A DNA stretch of 5,189 nucleotides from Acidobacteriota bacterium (GTDB taxonomy: Bacteria; Acidobacteriota; Terriglobia; Acidiferrales; UBA7541). Location of the stretch: positions 1,202-6,390 of the forward strand of contig QHZC01000308.1 in NCBI GenBank assembly GCA_003224515.1. The letters are read 5' to 3'. Of this stretch, positions 1 to 5,189 are shown piece by piece. The notes beneath the pieces are model-generated. The model was not told the origin of the DNA. It saw nothing but the letters and a program-made list of their open reading frames with translations, and did no database searches. Position 1 is the first letter of the stretch, and each line of letters starts with the position of its first letter. Both the position numbers and the translations under genes were made by a program.

Positions 1-145
1 TGTCGAGTTTACGCCTTCCCAGGAAAGGCGCGCGCAGAACGAATCTGACTGGATGCCCTGAGAAGGCGGCTCACAGTAAACCACGCGAGCTTTTGCTCGC
101 AGATTTTCTCGTAGAGGAAGTAACGAACAATCACGATTTGAGAAA
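1..145. other. Upstream non-coding stretch or end of an unseen gene
   Basis: No recognisable gene lies here. Frame 2 is open from the left edge to a TGA at 59-61 and could be the last 19 codons of an upstream plus-strand gene; the peptide is too short to identify. A short inverted repeat (CGCCTT at 12-17, AAGGCG at 25-30, 7-nt loop) has no T-run behind it. A purine-rich AGAGGAAG around 113-120 looks like a ribosome binding site, but no ATG, GTG or TTG follows at a useful distance. Confidence 0.35.
85..110 (+). terminator. Terminator-like stem-loop with TTTT loop
   Basis: GCGAGC (85-90) and GCTCGC (95-100) form a perfect 6-bp stem closed by a TTTT loop, followed by AGATTTTCTC. The short GC-rich stem with a nearby T-rich stretch fits a weak intrinsic terminator for a gene ending near base 61. 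The T-run is short and interrupted, so it may instead be a chance hairpin or a leader structure in front of the regulator gene. Confidence 0.4.
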
Positions 146-868
146 TTGGAGCCGAAGGGGAGAAATGCAGATGCATCGTTCCTTAGTTTTCGTTTCTACA
201 ACGCCAAAACTACAGGCCGTATGCGGCCAGGAATAGCTCCCAAGGAGTGTGGCTTGGGCGACCCTACCCCTCCACTACCGGTGAAGAAGATTTCGGCCGC
301 CCAAGCAGACGAGTCGGCGCCGAAGAAGGGAGAGTCTCCGCCCAAGACTGCGGCAGGATTCCTTCTGATGGACTCCTCACTTCGTCCCGTCTCGTTCAAT
401 GCCGAGGCCATCGAGATTCTTAGTTATCCGGACAAGCACCGAAGCCTAACGCACTCTGACGGCCTCCTTGCAGCAAAGATTCGGTCGAGCTTAGTAAGCC
501 GTCAGGCCCGCGGTGAATCGCCCTTTGTGACTGAGTTCCGGTCAGGCAGGAGACGTTATTTTTGCCGAGCATTCTTTGTGCGTTCATGCGCCAAAGATCC
601 TTCGCACCCCGGCATAGCCGTCCTGCTAGAACGAGGGCCTTCTGGATTGGTCCCATGGTCGCAAGTCTCGCGGCAGTTCAACCTAACGCAACGCGAGCGA
701 GAAGTGTTGGAGTACCTGCTGCAAGGTCTAACCAGCAAGGCAATTGCAAATCGTATGCACATCAGCCCCAATACAGTGAAGGCCTTTCTGCGAACGACCA
801 TGATCAAGACGGGCGCCTCTTCCCGGTCCGCGATGGTAGGCAGAATTATCTTGGCCCAACCGCAGTAA
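146..868 (+). CDS. LuxR-family transcriptional regulator with PAS-like sensor region
   Basis: This is a cytoplasmic DNA-binding regulator, 240 residues if started at TTG 146. Residues about 70-165 look like a degenerate PAS fold (a core 'LLMDSSLRPVSFNAEAIEIL' leading to 'GRRRYFCRAFFV'), a type often paired with this HTH in Acidobacteria. Residues 180-240 are a clear LuxR/GerE helix-turn-helix: LTQREREVLEYLLQGL, then SKAIANRMHISPNTVKAFLR as the recognition helix region, then MIKTGASSRSAMVGRII. There is no receiver domain with a phospho-acceptor Asp, so it is not a classical NarL-type response regulator. The start is unsure: TTG 146 lacks a good ribosome site and residues 1-70 match nothing I know; ATG 221 has no clear Shine-Dalgarno; TTG 254 sits 6 nt behind AAGGAG and would give 204 residues; ATG 368 would cut into the PAS region. 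The family is secure from the HTH; the signal and target genes cannot be read. A decayed related HTH follows immediately. Confidence 0.88.
   Translation: MEPKGRNADASFLSFRFYNAKTTGRMRPGIAPKECGLGDPTPPLPVKKISAAQADESAPKKGESPPKTAAGFLLMDSSLRPVSFNAEAIEILSYPDKHRSLTHSDGLLAAKIRSSLVSRQARGESPFVTEFRSGRRRYFCRAFFVRSCAKDPSHPGIAVLLERGPSGLVPWSQVSRQFNLTQREREVLEYLLQGLTSKAIANRMHISPNTVKAFLRTTMIKTGASSRSAMVGRIILAQPQ
242..256 (+). promoter_or_regulatory. Shine-Dalgarno and alternative TTG start for the LuxR regulator
   Basis: AAGGAG at 242-247 lies 6 nt upstream of TTG 254-256, which is in frame with the regulator (residue 37 of the long form). It is the best ribosome site in front of any candidate start of this gene, and a start here removes an N-terminal stretch with no domain while keeping the PAS-like region and HTH whole. 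A purine-rich 6-mer could also occur in coding sequence by chance. Confidence 0.35.
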
Positions 869-877
869 TGGGTGTGC

Positions 878-1060
878 GACCCAGTTCCGGTCAGGCTGCA
901 GTAGCACTTGCTGTAAGGCGTGACAGCAAGGAGATTGCGAATCGGATGAAAGTGAGCCGCTACAAGGTGAAGGCTTGCTACGCTCGTCATGATCAAGATG
1001 AGAGTCCCCTCCCGCTCGACGGTTATAGCGACTATTATCGTGACGCAATCGTGGTTGTGA
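878..1060 (+). pseudogene. Decayed 3' end of a second LuxR-type HTH gene
   Basis: This stretch repeats the HTH end of the preceding regulator in broken form. Bases 925-975 read SKEIANRMKVSRYKVKA, matching SKAIANRMHISPNTVKA at 734-784; an offset of 191 bases lines up the two. After GCT 973 the frame shifts: 13 bases replace the 15 of the intact copy, and the similarity resumes in another frame at 989 as MIKMRVPSRSTVIATII, ending at TGA 1058-1060. Upstream of 925 another single-base loss and a TAA in place of a Gln codon (around 913) break the 'LLQG' segment. Over the best 50 bases the two copies are about 74 percent identical by my hand count. The second copy keeps family-typical residues that the first lacks (SKEIA, IKM), so it looks like the relic of a separate paralogue whose PAS half was deleted, not a recent duplication. 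It is unlikely to make a working protein. Confidence 0.75.
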
Positions 1061-1163
1061 CTCGATCTTTTTCCCCCGTGGCCATTCACCCACTGATGTT
1101 TAATTGTTGCGACAGCCCAGACCTTTATTTTTCTTCTTGGTTCTCTCTAGGAAATTGGAACGA

Positions 1164-1194
1164 ATTGTGCTAACGGCGTAGTCCATTGTGCTAA
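1164..1194 (+). repeat. 10-bp direct repeat spaced 21 bp, possible operator
   Basis: ATTGTGCTAA occurs at 1164-1173 and again at 1185-1194, start to start 21 bp, which is two turns of the helix and puts both copies on the same DNA face. A third partial copy, GCTAA preceded by AATGG, ends at 1207. Spacing of this kind is typical of tandem protein-binding sites, and the position between the regulator and the secreted protein gene fits a control region. A GGAAC (1157-1161) with CGTA 15 bp further on (1177-1180) overlaps the repeat and faintly resembles an ECF sigma promoter. Function is inferred only from arrangement. Confidence 0.4.
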
Positions 1195-1228
1195 TCCAAT
1201 GGGCTAATTTGATCGACTAAGCCCTTGG
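1183..1228 (+). promoter_or_regulatory. Two overlapping, mutually exclusive stem-loops
   Basis: CCATTG (1183-1188) pairs perfectly with CAATGG (1197-1202) across an 8-nt loop. The right arm of that hairpin is also the left arm of another: CCAA, a bulged T, and GGGCT (1196-1205) pair with AGCCC TTGG (1220-1228) across a 14-nt loop, giving 9 pairs with one bulge. Only one can form at a time. No T-run follows either, so neither is a standard terminator. This may be a leader structure or merely overlapping inverted repeats for DNA-binding proteins. Confidence 0.3.
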
Positions 1229-1459
1229 TAGCAGAGTCTTTCGTTAAGCCAATTAGAACAATCACCGGATTGCGGGCTGCTTTGCGGTTCGTTAGCCTGA
1301 CTGCGACTTGCCCGGCCAAGTTTTGTGTGGCGCGACGCGACGCTATCCGGCCAGAGATCATCCTCCCCGCTGAACTGGCCTACTCGGACGTAGCCGTAAA
1401 ACTTGCCGAGCCTGTGGTTTGAAGTCTAGGACCGATTTCTGAATGAACGCAGGTACGTT

Positions 1460-4108
1460 ATGAACCAGCTACGCTTTTGTATTATTTCCACCGGAGTTCT
1501 TGTCGTCTCCTTCGTGCTCTTCTCGGCCACAATACCAACCGCGCAAGCCCAGCTTCCCATGCCCCTCCCGACCGCCTGCTCGACACCTACGATCGACATG
1601 AAGCTGCTGGTGGTCACCAATGGAAAAAGGGAAGCGGATTTCCCGGCGATCAAGCAGATCCTCGACTATTTGGGCACGCCTTACGACGTGTTGGACATGA
1701 CCGTCAACACCGGAGGAATCACTTCCGCAATGTTGTCCGATGGCAGTTGCCACGGTTACTACCAGGGCGTGATCTTCGCGTATGGCGCTTACATCTACAC
1801 GCTACCCGGGATGTCGCTCCTGACCTCCTATGAGCGAACCTTCGGGGTGCGCCAGCTGAACTGGTACATGTATCCCAACAACGACTTTGGGTTCAACTAT
1901 CCGTATAACGGGACTATTAGCTCTGCCGGTACGGATAGTGCTAGCTTTAGCTCTGCGGGGGCGTCGGTTTTCGGGTACGCGAACACCGCCACACCGGTTG
2001 CCATCTCAAACGCCTACATCTATCTCGGCACGCCTCTCGGTGCTGCAGCGTTGCCGACGGGGGCTTCGGTAACGCCCTTGCTTACGGACGCCGCTGGTAA
2101 TGCCCTCTCCTTGCTCTATACCCTGGGCGATGGGCGGCAATATCTCACCCAGACCTTCGATAGCAGTCCGTATCTGATGCACGACTTAGTCTTGGCGTAC
2201 GGTCTGATCAACTGGGTCACCAAGGGCATCTTCCTCGGCGAATACCACGTGTACGCCGCCGCGCAGGTGGACGACTTTTTCATCAATGGCTCGGAATGGA
2301 TACCGGGCACACCGTGCACCGATCCCATAACTCACGACCGCACGCCACCAGATGCCACCTTGCTGCCGTTTTTTAGGATCAACTCCGCTGACATGACTTC
2401 GTTGGTGGCTTGGCAGAACAAGATGCAAAGCGACCCCTTGCTTGCAAATTTCAAACTAACCCTGGCCTTCAACGGCGTCGGCACCACGGGCAATACCGAC
2501 TGGACCAGCCTCCCCACCGCCGGCGTTGCGAATGACGACTTGACCAGCAACGTTCAGAACTACCAAAAGTACTTCCACTGGATCAGTCACACCTACGATC
2601 ACCCAAACAGTCTTAACGGTTTGCATAAGTCCGATCCTGGTGGTGACCCCGACACTCCACAAGTAGATTCGATCGACCTGGAGCTCCTTACAAACCAGTA
2701 TACAGGCGCGGGCCAGAACCTGGACCCAGATCCCCGTGACACCGTCAGCCCTCTCCATCTGAGCGACTTCAACCCGGCCAACCTCGTAACTCCGGGCGTC
2801 ACGGGTCTGAACGATACTTTGGTCCCCACTTATCTGGTTCAAGATGGCATCCGCTACGTGGTGACCGACACCTCGGTCATCGGACAGGCCAATAACGGTC
2901 CAAATCCGTCGCCGAATGTAGGCATCGTGAACGGTTATGCCCCCAGCCTTTACGAAGTACCGCGACATCCCAACGATATCTTCTTCAACGCAGTTAACTG
3001 GGCGGACGATCAGGCGGAGTTTTCCTGCATCTACAACAATCCCGTACAGCCACCCTACAGCACCTTCACTGCACCACAGATTCTCGATTACGTCAGCTCA
3101 GGCTTCCTCACAAACATGTTAATGGGAGACATGGATCCCCAGATGTTCCATCAGAACAACCTGCACAACTATGACGGGCAGGGACACTCGCTGCTCAGTG
3201 ATGCCTATGATCAGACCTTCACTAAATACGAACGGCTCTACAAACTGCCGGTGGTCAGCCCAACGCTCGATCAGTTGGGGCAGAACATGCAAAATCGCAA
3301 CGCCTACAACCTGTCGACCGCGACGGCCAGCCTCACGGGCCTTTCCGGGTCGAATTTGACGATCAGCATCACTGTGCCGGCGACGGCCAGCGTTCCGAGC
3401 GCGATCATCCCGATTACCGGCCTGAACAGCGTCGGAGCGGAAACCTACGGAGGACAACACATCTCCCACGTACAGGTGAGCAGGGGCCAAACGATATTGC
3501 TCCCCGTGACGCCTCCCACACCTCTTCCAACCGTCTCTTCGCTGACGTTGAACCCAACCAGTGTCGTCGGCGGCCTGCAATCCTCTACGGGTACGGTGAC
3601 GCTGAGCGGGCCAGCTCCCACAGGCGGTGCGCAAGTTATGCTTTCCAGCAGCAAAGGAGCGGCCAGCGTTCCTTCCAGCGTGACCGTTCCGGCCGGAAGC
3701 AGCAGCGCAAGCTTCACGATCAGCACCAGCGCGGTGGACGCATCGATCCTAGTCGCTATCTCCGCGTCCTATGGTGGCGTGAGCACATCGGCTCCGCTCA
3801 CCGTGGCACCTGCACCTCTTCCAACCGTCTCTTCGCTGACGTTGAACCCTACCAATGTCGTTGGCGGCCTGCAATCCTCTACGGGTACGGTGACGCTGAG
3901 CGGGCCAGCTCCCGCAGGCGGTGCGCAAGTTATGCTTTTCAGCAGCAATGGGGCGGCCAGCGTTTCTTCCAGCGTGACCGTTCCGGCCGGAAGCAGCAGC
4001 GCGATCTTCACGGTGAACACGTCTATAGTTCTCTTACCAACTTCTGCCACGATCTCGGCTTCGTATAACAGTACAACTCGAACAGCAAGTCTTGCGGTAT
4101 TGTTGTAG
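1460..4108 (+). CDS. Secreted polysaccharide deacetylase-like protein (Agd3/CE18-like) with two Ig-like repeats
   Basis: This 882-residue exported protein begins with a Sec signal peptide: Arg5, a hydrophobic core at about 6-22, and an AQA cleavage site at 28-30. Residues 47-150 form an alpha/beta-looking domain (KLLVVTNG, then AIKQILDYLGTPYDVLDMT), and 170-260 look beta-rich. The catalytic region follows at about 261-600: a DD pair at D271-D272 (AQVDDFF), and HTYDH at 377-381, which fits the H-(S/T)-x-x-H metal site of NodB-type deacetylases. Next come LVTPGVTGLND at 442-452, GIRYVVTDTS, EVPRHPNDIFFN at 499-510 and MFHQNNL at 562-568. From memory this set and order resemble Agd3, the fungal galactosaminogalactan deacetylase that founded family CE18. 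If so, it would remove N-acetyl groups from an amino-sugar polymer outside the cytoplasm using a metal held by one Asp and two His. Residues 611-687 are a beta-rich linker; 688-882 are two near-identical Ig-like units, probably for spacing or binding. ATG 1460 is chosen because it opens the signal peptide; its ribosome site is weak (AGG at 1451). There is no C-terminal anchor or sorting motif. The gene stands alone, so the substrate is unknown. Export is near certain, the deacetylase fold likely, the CE18 assignment moderate. Confidence 0.85.
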   Translation: MNQLRFCIISTGVLVVSFVLFSATIPTAQAQLPMPLPTACSTPTIDMKLLVVTNGKREADFPAIKQILDYLGTPYDVLDMTVNTGGITSAMLSDGSCHGYYQGVIFAYGAYIYTLPGMSLLTSYERTFGVRQLNWYMYPNNDFGFNYPYNGTISSAGTDSASFSSAGASVFGYANTATPVAISNAYIYLGTPLGAAALPTGASVTPLLTDAAGNALSLLYTLGDGRQYLTQTFDSSPYLMHDLVLAYGLINWVTKGIFLGEYHVYAAAQVDDFFINGSEWIPGTPCTDPITHDRTPPDATLLPFFRINSADMTSLVAWQNKMQSDPLLANFKLTLAFNGVGTTGNTDWTSLPTAGVANDDLTSNVQNYQKYFHWISHTYDHPNSLNGLHKSDPGGDPDTPQVDSIDLELLTNQYTGAGQNLDPDPRDTVSPLHLSDFNPANLVTPGVTGLNDTLVPTYLVQDGIRYVVTDTSVIGQANNGPNPSPNVGIVNGYAPSLYEVPRHPNDIFFNAVNWADDQAEFSCIYNNPVQPPYSTFTAPQILDYVSSGFLTNMLMGDMDPQMFHQNNLHNYDGQGHSLLSDAYDQTFTKYERLYKLPVVSPTLDQLGQNMQNRNAYNLSTATASLTGLSGSNLTISITVPATASVPSAIIPITGLNSVGAETYGGQHISHVQVSRGQTILLPVTPPTPLPTVSSLTLNPTSVVGGLQSSTGTVTLSGPAPTGGAQVMLSSSKGAASVPSSVTVPAGSSSASFTISTSAVDASILVAISASYGGVSTSAPLTVAPAPLPTVSSLTLNPTNVVGGLQSSTGTVTLSGPAPAGGAQVMLFSSNGAASVSSSVTVPAGSSSAIFTVNTSIVLLPTSATISASYNSTTRTASLAVLL
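3521..4108 (+). repeat. Tandem 294-bp repeat coding for two Ig-like domains
   Basis: Two in-frame units, 3521-3814 and 3815-4108 (the second includes the stop codon), are each 294 bp or 98 codons. Both begin PLPTVSSLTLNPT and continue VVGGLQSSTGTVTLSG, then GGAQVML and SSVTVPAGSSSA. The first 188 bp differ at only 8 positions by hand count (about 96 percent identity), while the last third (from about 3709 and 4003) is strongly diverged. The pattern of beta-strand-like segments fits a bacterial Ig-like fold found in large surface proteins of soil bacteria. Confidence 0.9.
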
Positions 4109-4332
4109 CCACATGGGCGCGTAGAGAATCCAAAGAAGCTGGTTCAATGATCCTTGCGGTCTCGACTGGATGCTGTGCCCTTGTTTTGCCCTGCGGTCGG
4201 GCGATGGCGGACTCTGCCGCGACATCTGCGGCGCAACTACGGCACCGGGAATCCAAACAGGGCCATTCTGACGATTCTGCCATCCTCGTCCCATGCGCCA
4301 TCACTCCATTGGATGCGCGGGCCCTCGCAAAG
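4109..4332. other. Intergenic region between convergent genes
   Basis: The secreted protein gene and the sensor gene end towards each other across 224 bases. I see no strong intrinsic terminator for either; the best small stem is GCCGC (4216-4220) with GCGGC (4228-4232) and a 7-nt loop, with no T-run on either side. Plus-strand frames here of 69 and 91 codons run into the 3' end of the sensor gene and resemble no family. On the minus strand the sensor frame stays open for 31 codons past its TAG, to another TAG at 4237-4239. Confidence 0.5.
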
Positions 4333-5189
4333 CTACGGGTTTCTCCGCAAGAGTGACGTTAGGTTTTGGACGCTTCTTGCAAGTTCTGCGACTTCACCAC
4401 CTCCGTGGAGTTCGAATTCTACTTCATAATTCCCTGTCGCAGCGTGATCCACGGCTTCTTTGAGGCTGACGAGAGGTTTAGTGACTTGGCGAGGCAGGAT
4501 GATGCTGACCCACACGCTAAACAAAAGAGTGACAGCTGAAACGATGCTTAGGGCCCATTCAGCTCGACGGATCAACTGGCGAGCTTCCTGGTGGTCTGTT
4601 TGGACACGCCCCCAATTTTGCTGTTCCAGTTCGGACGCCAGCTGCAAGGTCTCTTGACTGGATGCCTGGAGGTCCGGGGTGACTTGCCGCAAGGCGGGAT
4701 TTGCTTCTTGTATAGCCTGGGTAATCCGCATATCAAACGAACCGACTCGGGCGCGAAGGTCCTGAATTAGCTGGGCCCGTCTCTTATGTCTGGCCTCTTT
4801 GACAAGATTGTCCAAGTCTTTTTCATAGGCCAACACTGCCTCCCGAATCTGGTCGACTGGTTCTTGCCTGCGTTGTCCCATCGTCGAAACTGCAGATGCG
4901 AATCGCTGCTGGTATCGATCGACTGCATCCAGACCCTTCTGAACGATGGTTTCTTCGCCGGGCTCAAGATCCTTGATACGAACCAGAATTTGCCTCATCT
5001 TCGTAAGCGATTCCTGGTTTGCCCGAAGATATTCCGGGTCCTCGAACAGAATGTAGTTTCGTGCTGCGCGGCGGGCCTCCAATATCTGGATGGAGGCTTG
5101 TTCTGCCAGCTTTGCCGCTGGCGCATCGACATTCACGATGTGGTCCACGATCCGGCCCATCGCAAACAGATAGTAAACAGCCAAGAAAA
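4333..5189 (-). CDS. Membrane sensor with periplasmic helical bundle and C-terminal HAMP domain, 5' partial
   Basis: The frame is open to the right edge of the window, so the true start and most of the first membrane helix lie outside; the tail of that helix is seen as FLAVYYLFAMG. About 190-200 residues of charged, helix-forming sequence follow, predicted periplasmic. They include LEARRAARNYILFEDPEYL, which resembles the conserved first helix of CHASE3, 4HB and HBM-type sensor domains of chemoreceptors and histidine kinases. The second membrane helix is ALSIVSAVTLLFSVWVSIIL (4495-4554), and a full HAMP linker follows at 4336-4494, beginning PRQVTKPLVSLKEAV with a GNYEVEFELHGGGEVAELARSVQNL second half. 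The protein then stops at TAG 4333-4335, leaving no kinase, cyclase, GGDEF or methyl-accepting signalling domain. HAMP normally passes signals to such a domain, so this is either a truncated receptor or a HAMP-only membrane protein acting through a partner. Location and topology are well supported; the ligand and output are unknown. It converges on the secreted protein gene and is not co-transcribed with it. Confidence 0.85.
   Translation of the reverse strand, partial: FLAVYYLFAMGRIVDHIVNVDAPAAKLAEQASIQILEARRAARNYILFEDPEYLRANQESLTKMRQILVRIKDLEPGEETIVQKGLDAVDRYQQRFASAVSTMGQRRQEPVDQIREAVLAYEKDLDNLVKEARHKRRAQLIQDLRARVGSFDMRITQAIQEANPALRQVTPDLQASSQETLQLASELEQQNWGRVQTDHQEARQLIRRAEWALSIVSAVTLLFSVWVSIILPRQVTKPLVSLKEAVDHAATGNYEVEFELHGGGEVAELARSVQNLTSLLRRNP

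Larger units (their letters stand above)
1061..1459. other. Long intergenic region upstream of the secreted protein gene
   Basis: About 400 bases without a gene I can support. Bases 1119-1150 are T-rich but have no clear stem in front. The part at 1160-1230 holds direct repeats and stem-loops listed separately. An open frame at 1225-1422 starting with TTG gives 65 residues of no recognisable family, with no Shine-Dalgarno; I do not call it. In front of the next gene a poor sigma-70-like pair can be drawn (TTGCCG 1403-1408, 16-nt spacer, TCTAGG 1425-1430), matching only 3 of 6 bases in the -10. The region may hold the promoter of the 1460 gene with a long untranslated leader. Confidence 0.5.

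Noticed and set aside
556..1089. Minus-strand open frames of 177 and 121 codons across the regulator and relic
   Set aside because: They show an internal echo because the HTH sequence beneath is present twice. They match no family and oppose a well supported gene.
562..1173. Plus-strand open frame of 203 codons overlapping the regulator and the region behind it
   Set aside because: Its first half is an out-of-frame shadow of the LuxR gene. Only the part at 925-975 carries family residues, and these belong to the decayed HTH copy, which leaves this frame at about 980.
1225..1422. Plus-strand 65-codon frame starting with TTG
   Set aside because: No ribosome binding site, no recognisable domain, and the start codon lies in the arm of a stem-loop. 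It is too short to support on openness alone.
2456..2968. Long minus-strand frames (also 3119-3634) inside the secreted protein gene
   Set aside because: They are antisense shadows of a GC-biased gene with a clear signal peptide and catalytic motifs on the plus strand.
3521..4108. Tandem repeat considered as a mobile or CRISPR-like element
   Set aside because: The 294-bp unit is in frame, encodes an Ig-like domain and has no spacers, terminal inverted repeats or transposase.
4216..4232. GCCGC/GCGGC stem as a terminator between the convergent genes
   Set aside because: The 5-bp stem has no T-run on either strand.
4147..4356. Plus-strand 69-codon frame whose start resembles a signal peptide
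   Set aside because: It runs into the 3' end of the convergent sensor gene, has a weak ribosome site and no family resemblance.

Overview
The window is about 5.2 kb of moderately GC-rich bacterial DNA with three recognisable protein genes and one broken gene. The style points to a soil-type member of the Acidobacteriota: a short PAS-plus-LuxR-HTH regulator of a kind common there, and a large secreted enzyme ending in Ser/Thr/Val-rich Ig-like repeats. This assignment is an inference from protein style; no rRNA or other marker is present.

Layout. Bases 1-145 are non-coding or the unrecognisable end of an upstream gene, with a terminator-like hairpin at 85-110. Bases 146-868 (+) encode a LuxR-family transcription regulator; its start is uncertain, and a TTG at 254 behind a good Shine-Dalgarno is a serious alternative. 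Directly behind its stop, 878-1060 (+) is the decayed 3' end of a second, diverged LuxR-type gene with frameshifts and stops. Bases 1061-1459 are a long intergenic region with a 10-bp direct repeat spaced exactly 21 bp and two mutually exclusive stem-loops. Bases 1460-4108 (+) encode an 882-residue exported protein. It has a signal peptide, an N-terminal alpha/beta-looking domain, a polysaccharide-deacetylase-like catalytic region resembling the fungal Agd3 (CE18) type, and two C-terminal 98-residue Ig-like repeats. Bases 4109-4332 separate it from a convergent gene. Bases 4333-5189 (-) encode most of a membrane sensor (periplasmic helical bundle, TM, HAMP) whose N-terminus lies outside the window and which stops directly after HAMP, with no output domain.

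How the parts relate. The deacetylase-like protein is the centrepiece and probably acts outside the cytoplasm on an amino-sugar polymer. The LuxR-type regulator upstream could control it, but more than 590 bp and a pseudogene lie between them, so this is only a neighbourhood argument. The convergent sensor is not in an operon with it. No polysaccharide synthesis or export genes are visible here, so the substrate cannot be assigned from context.
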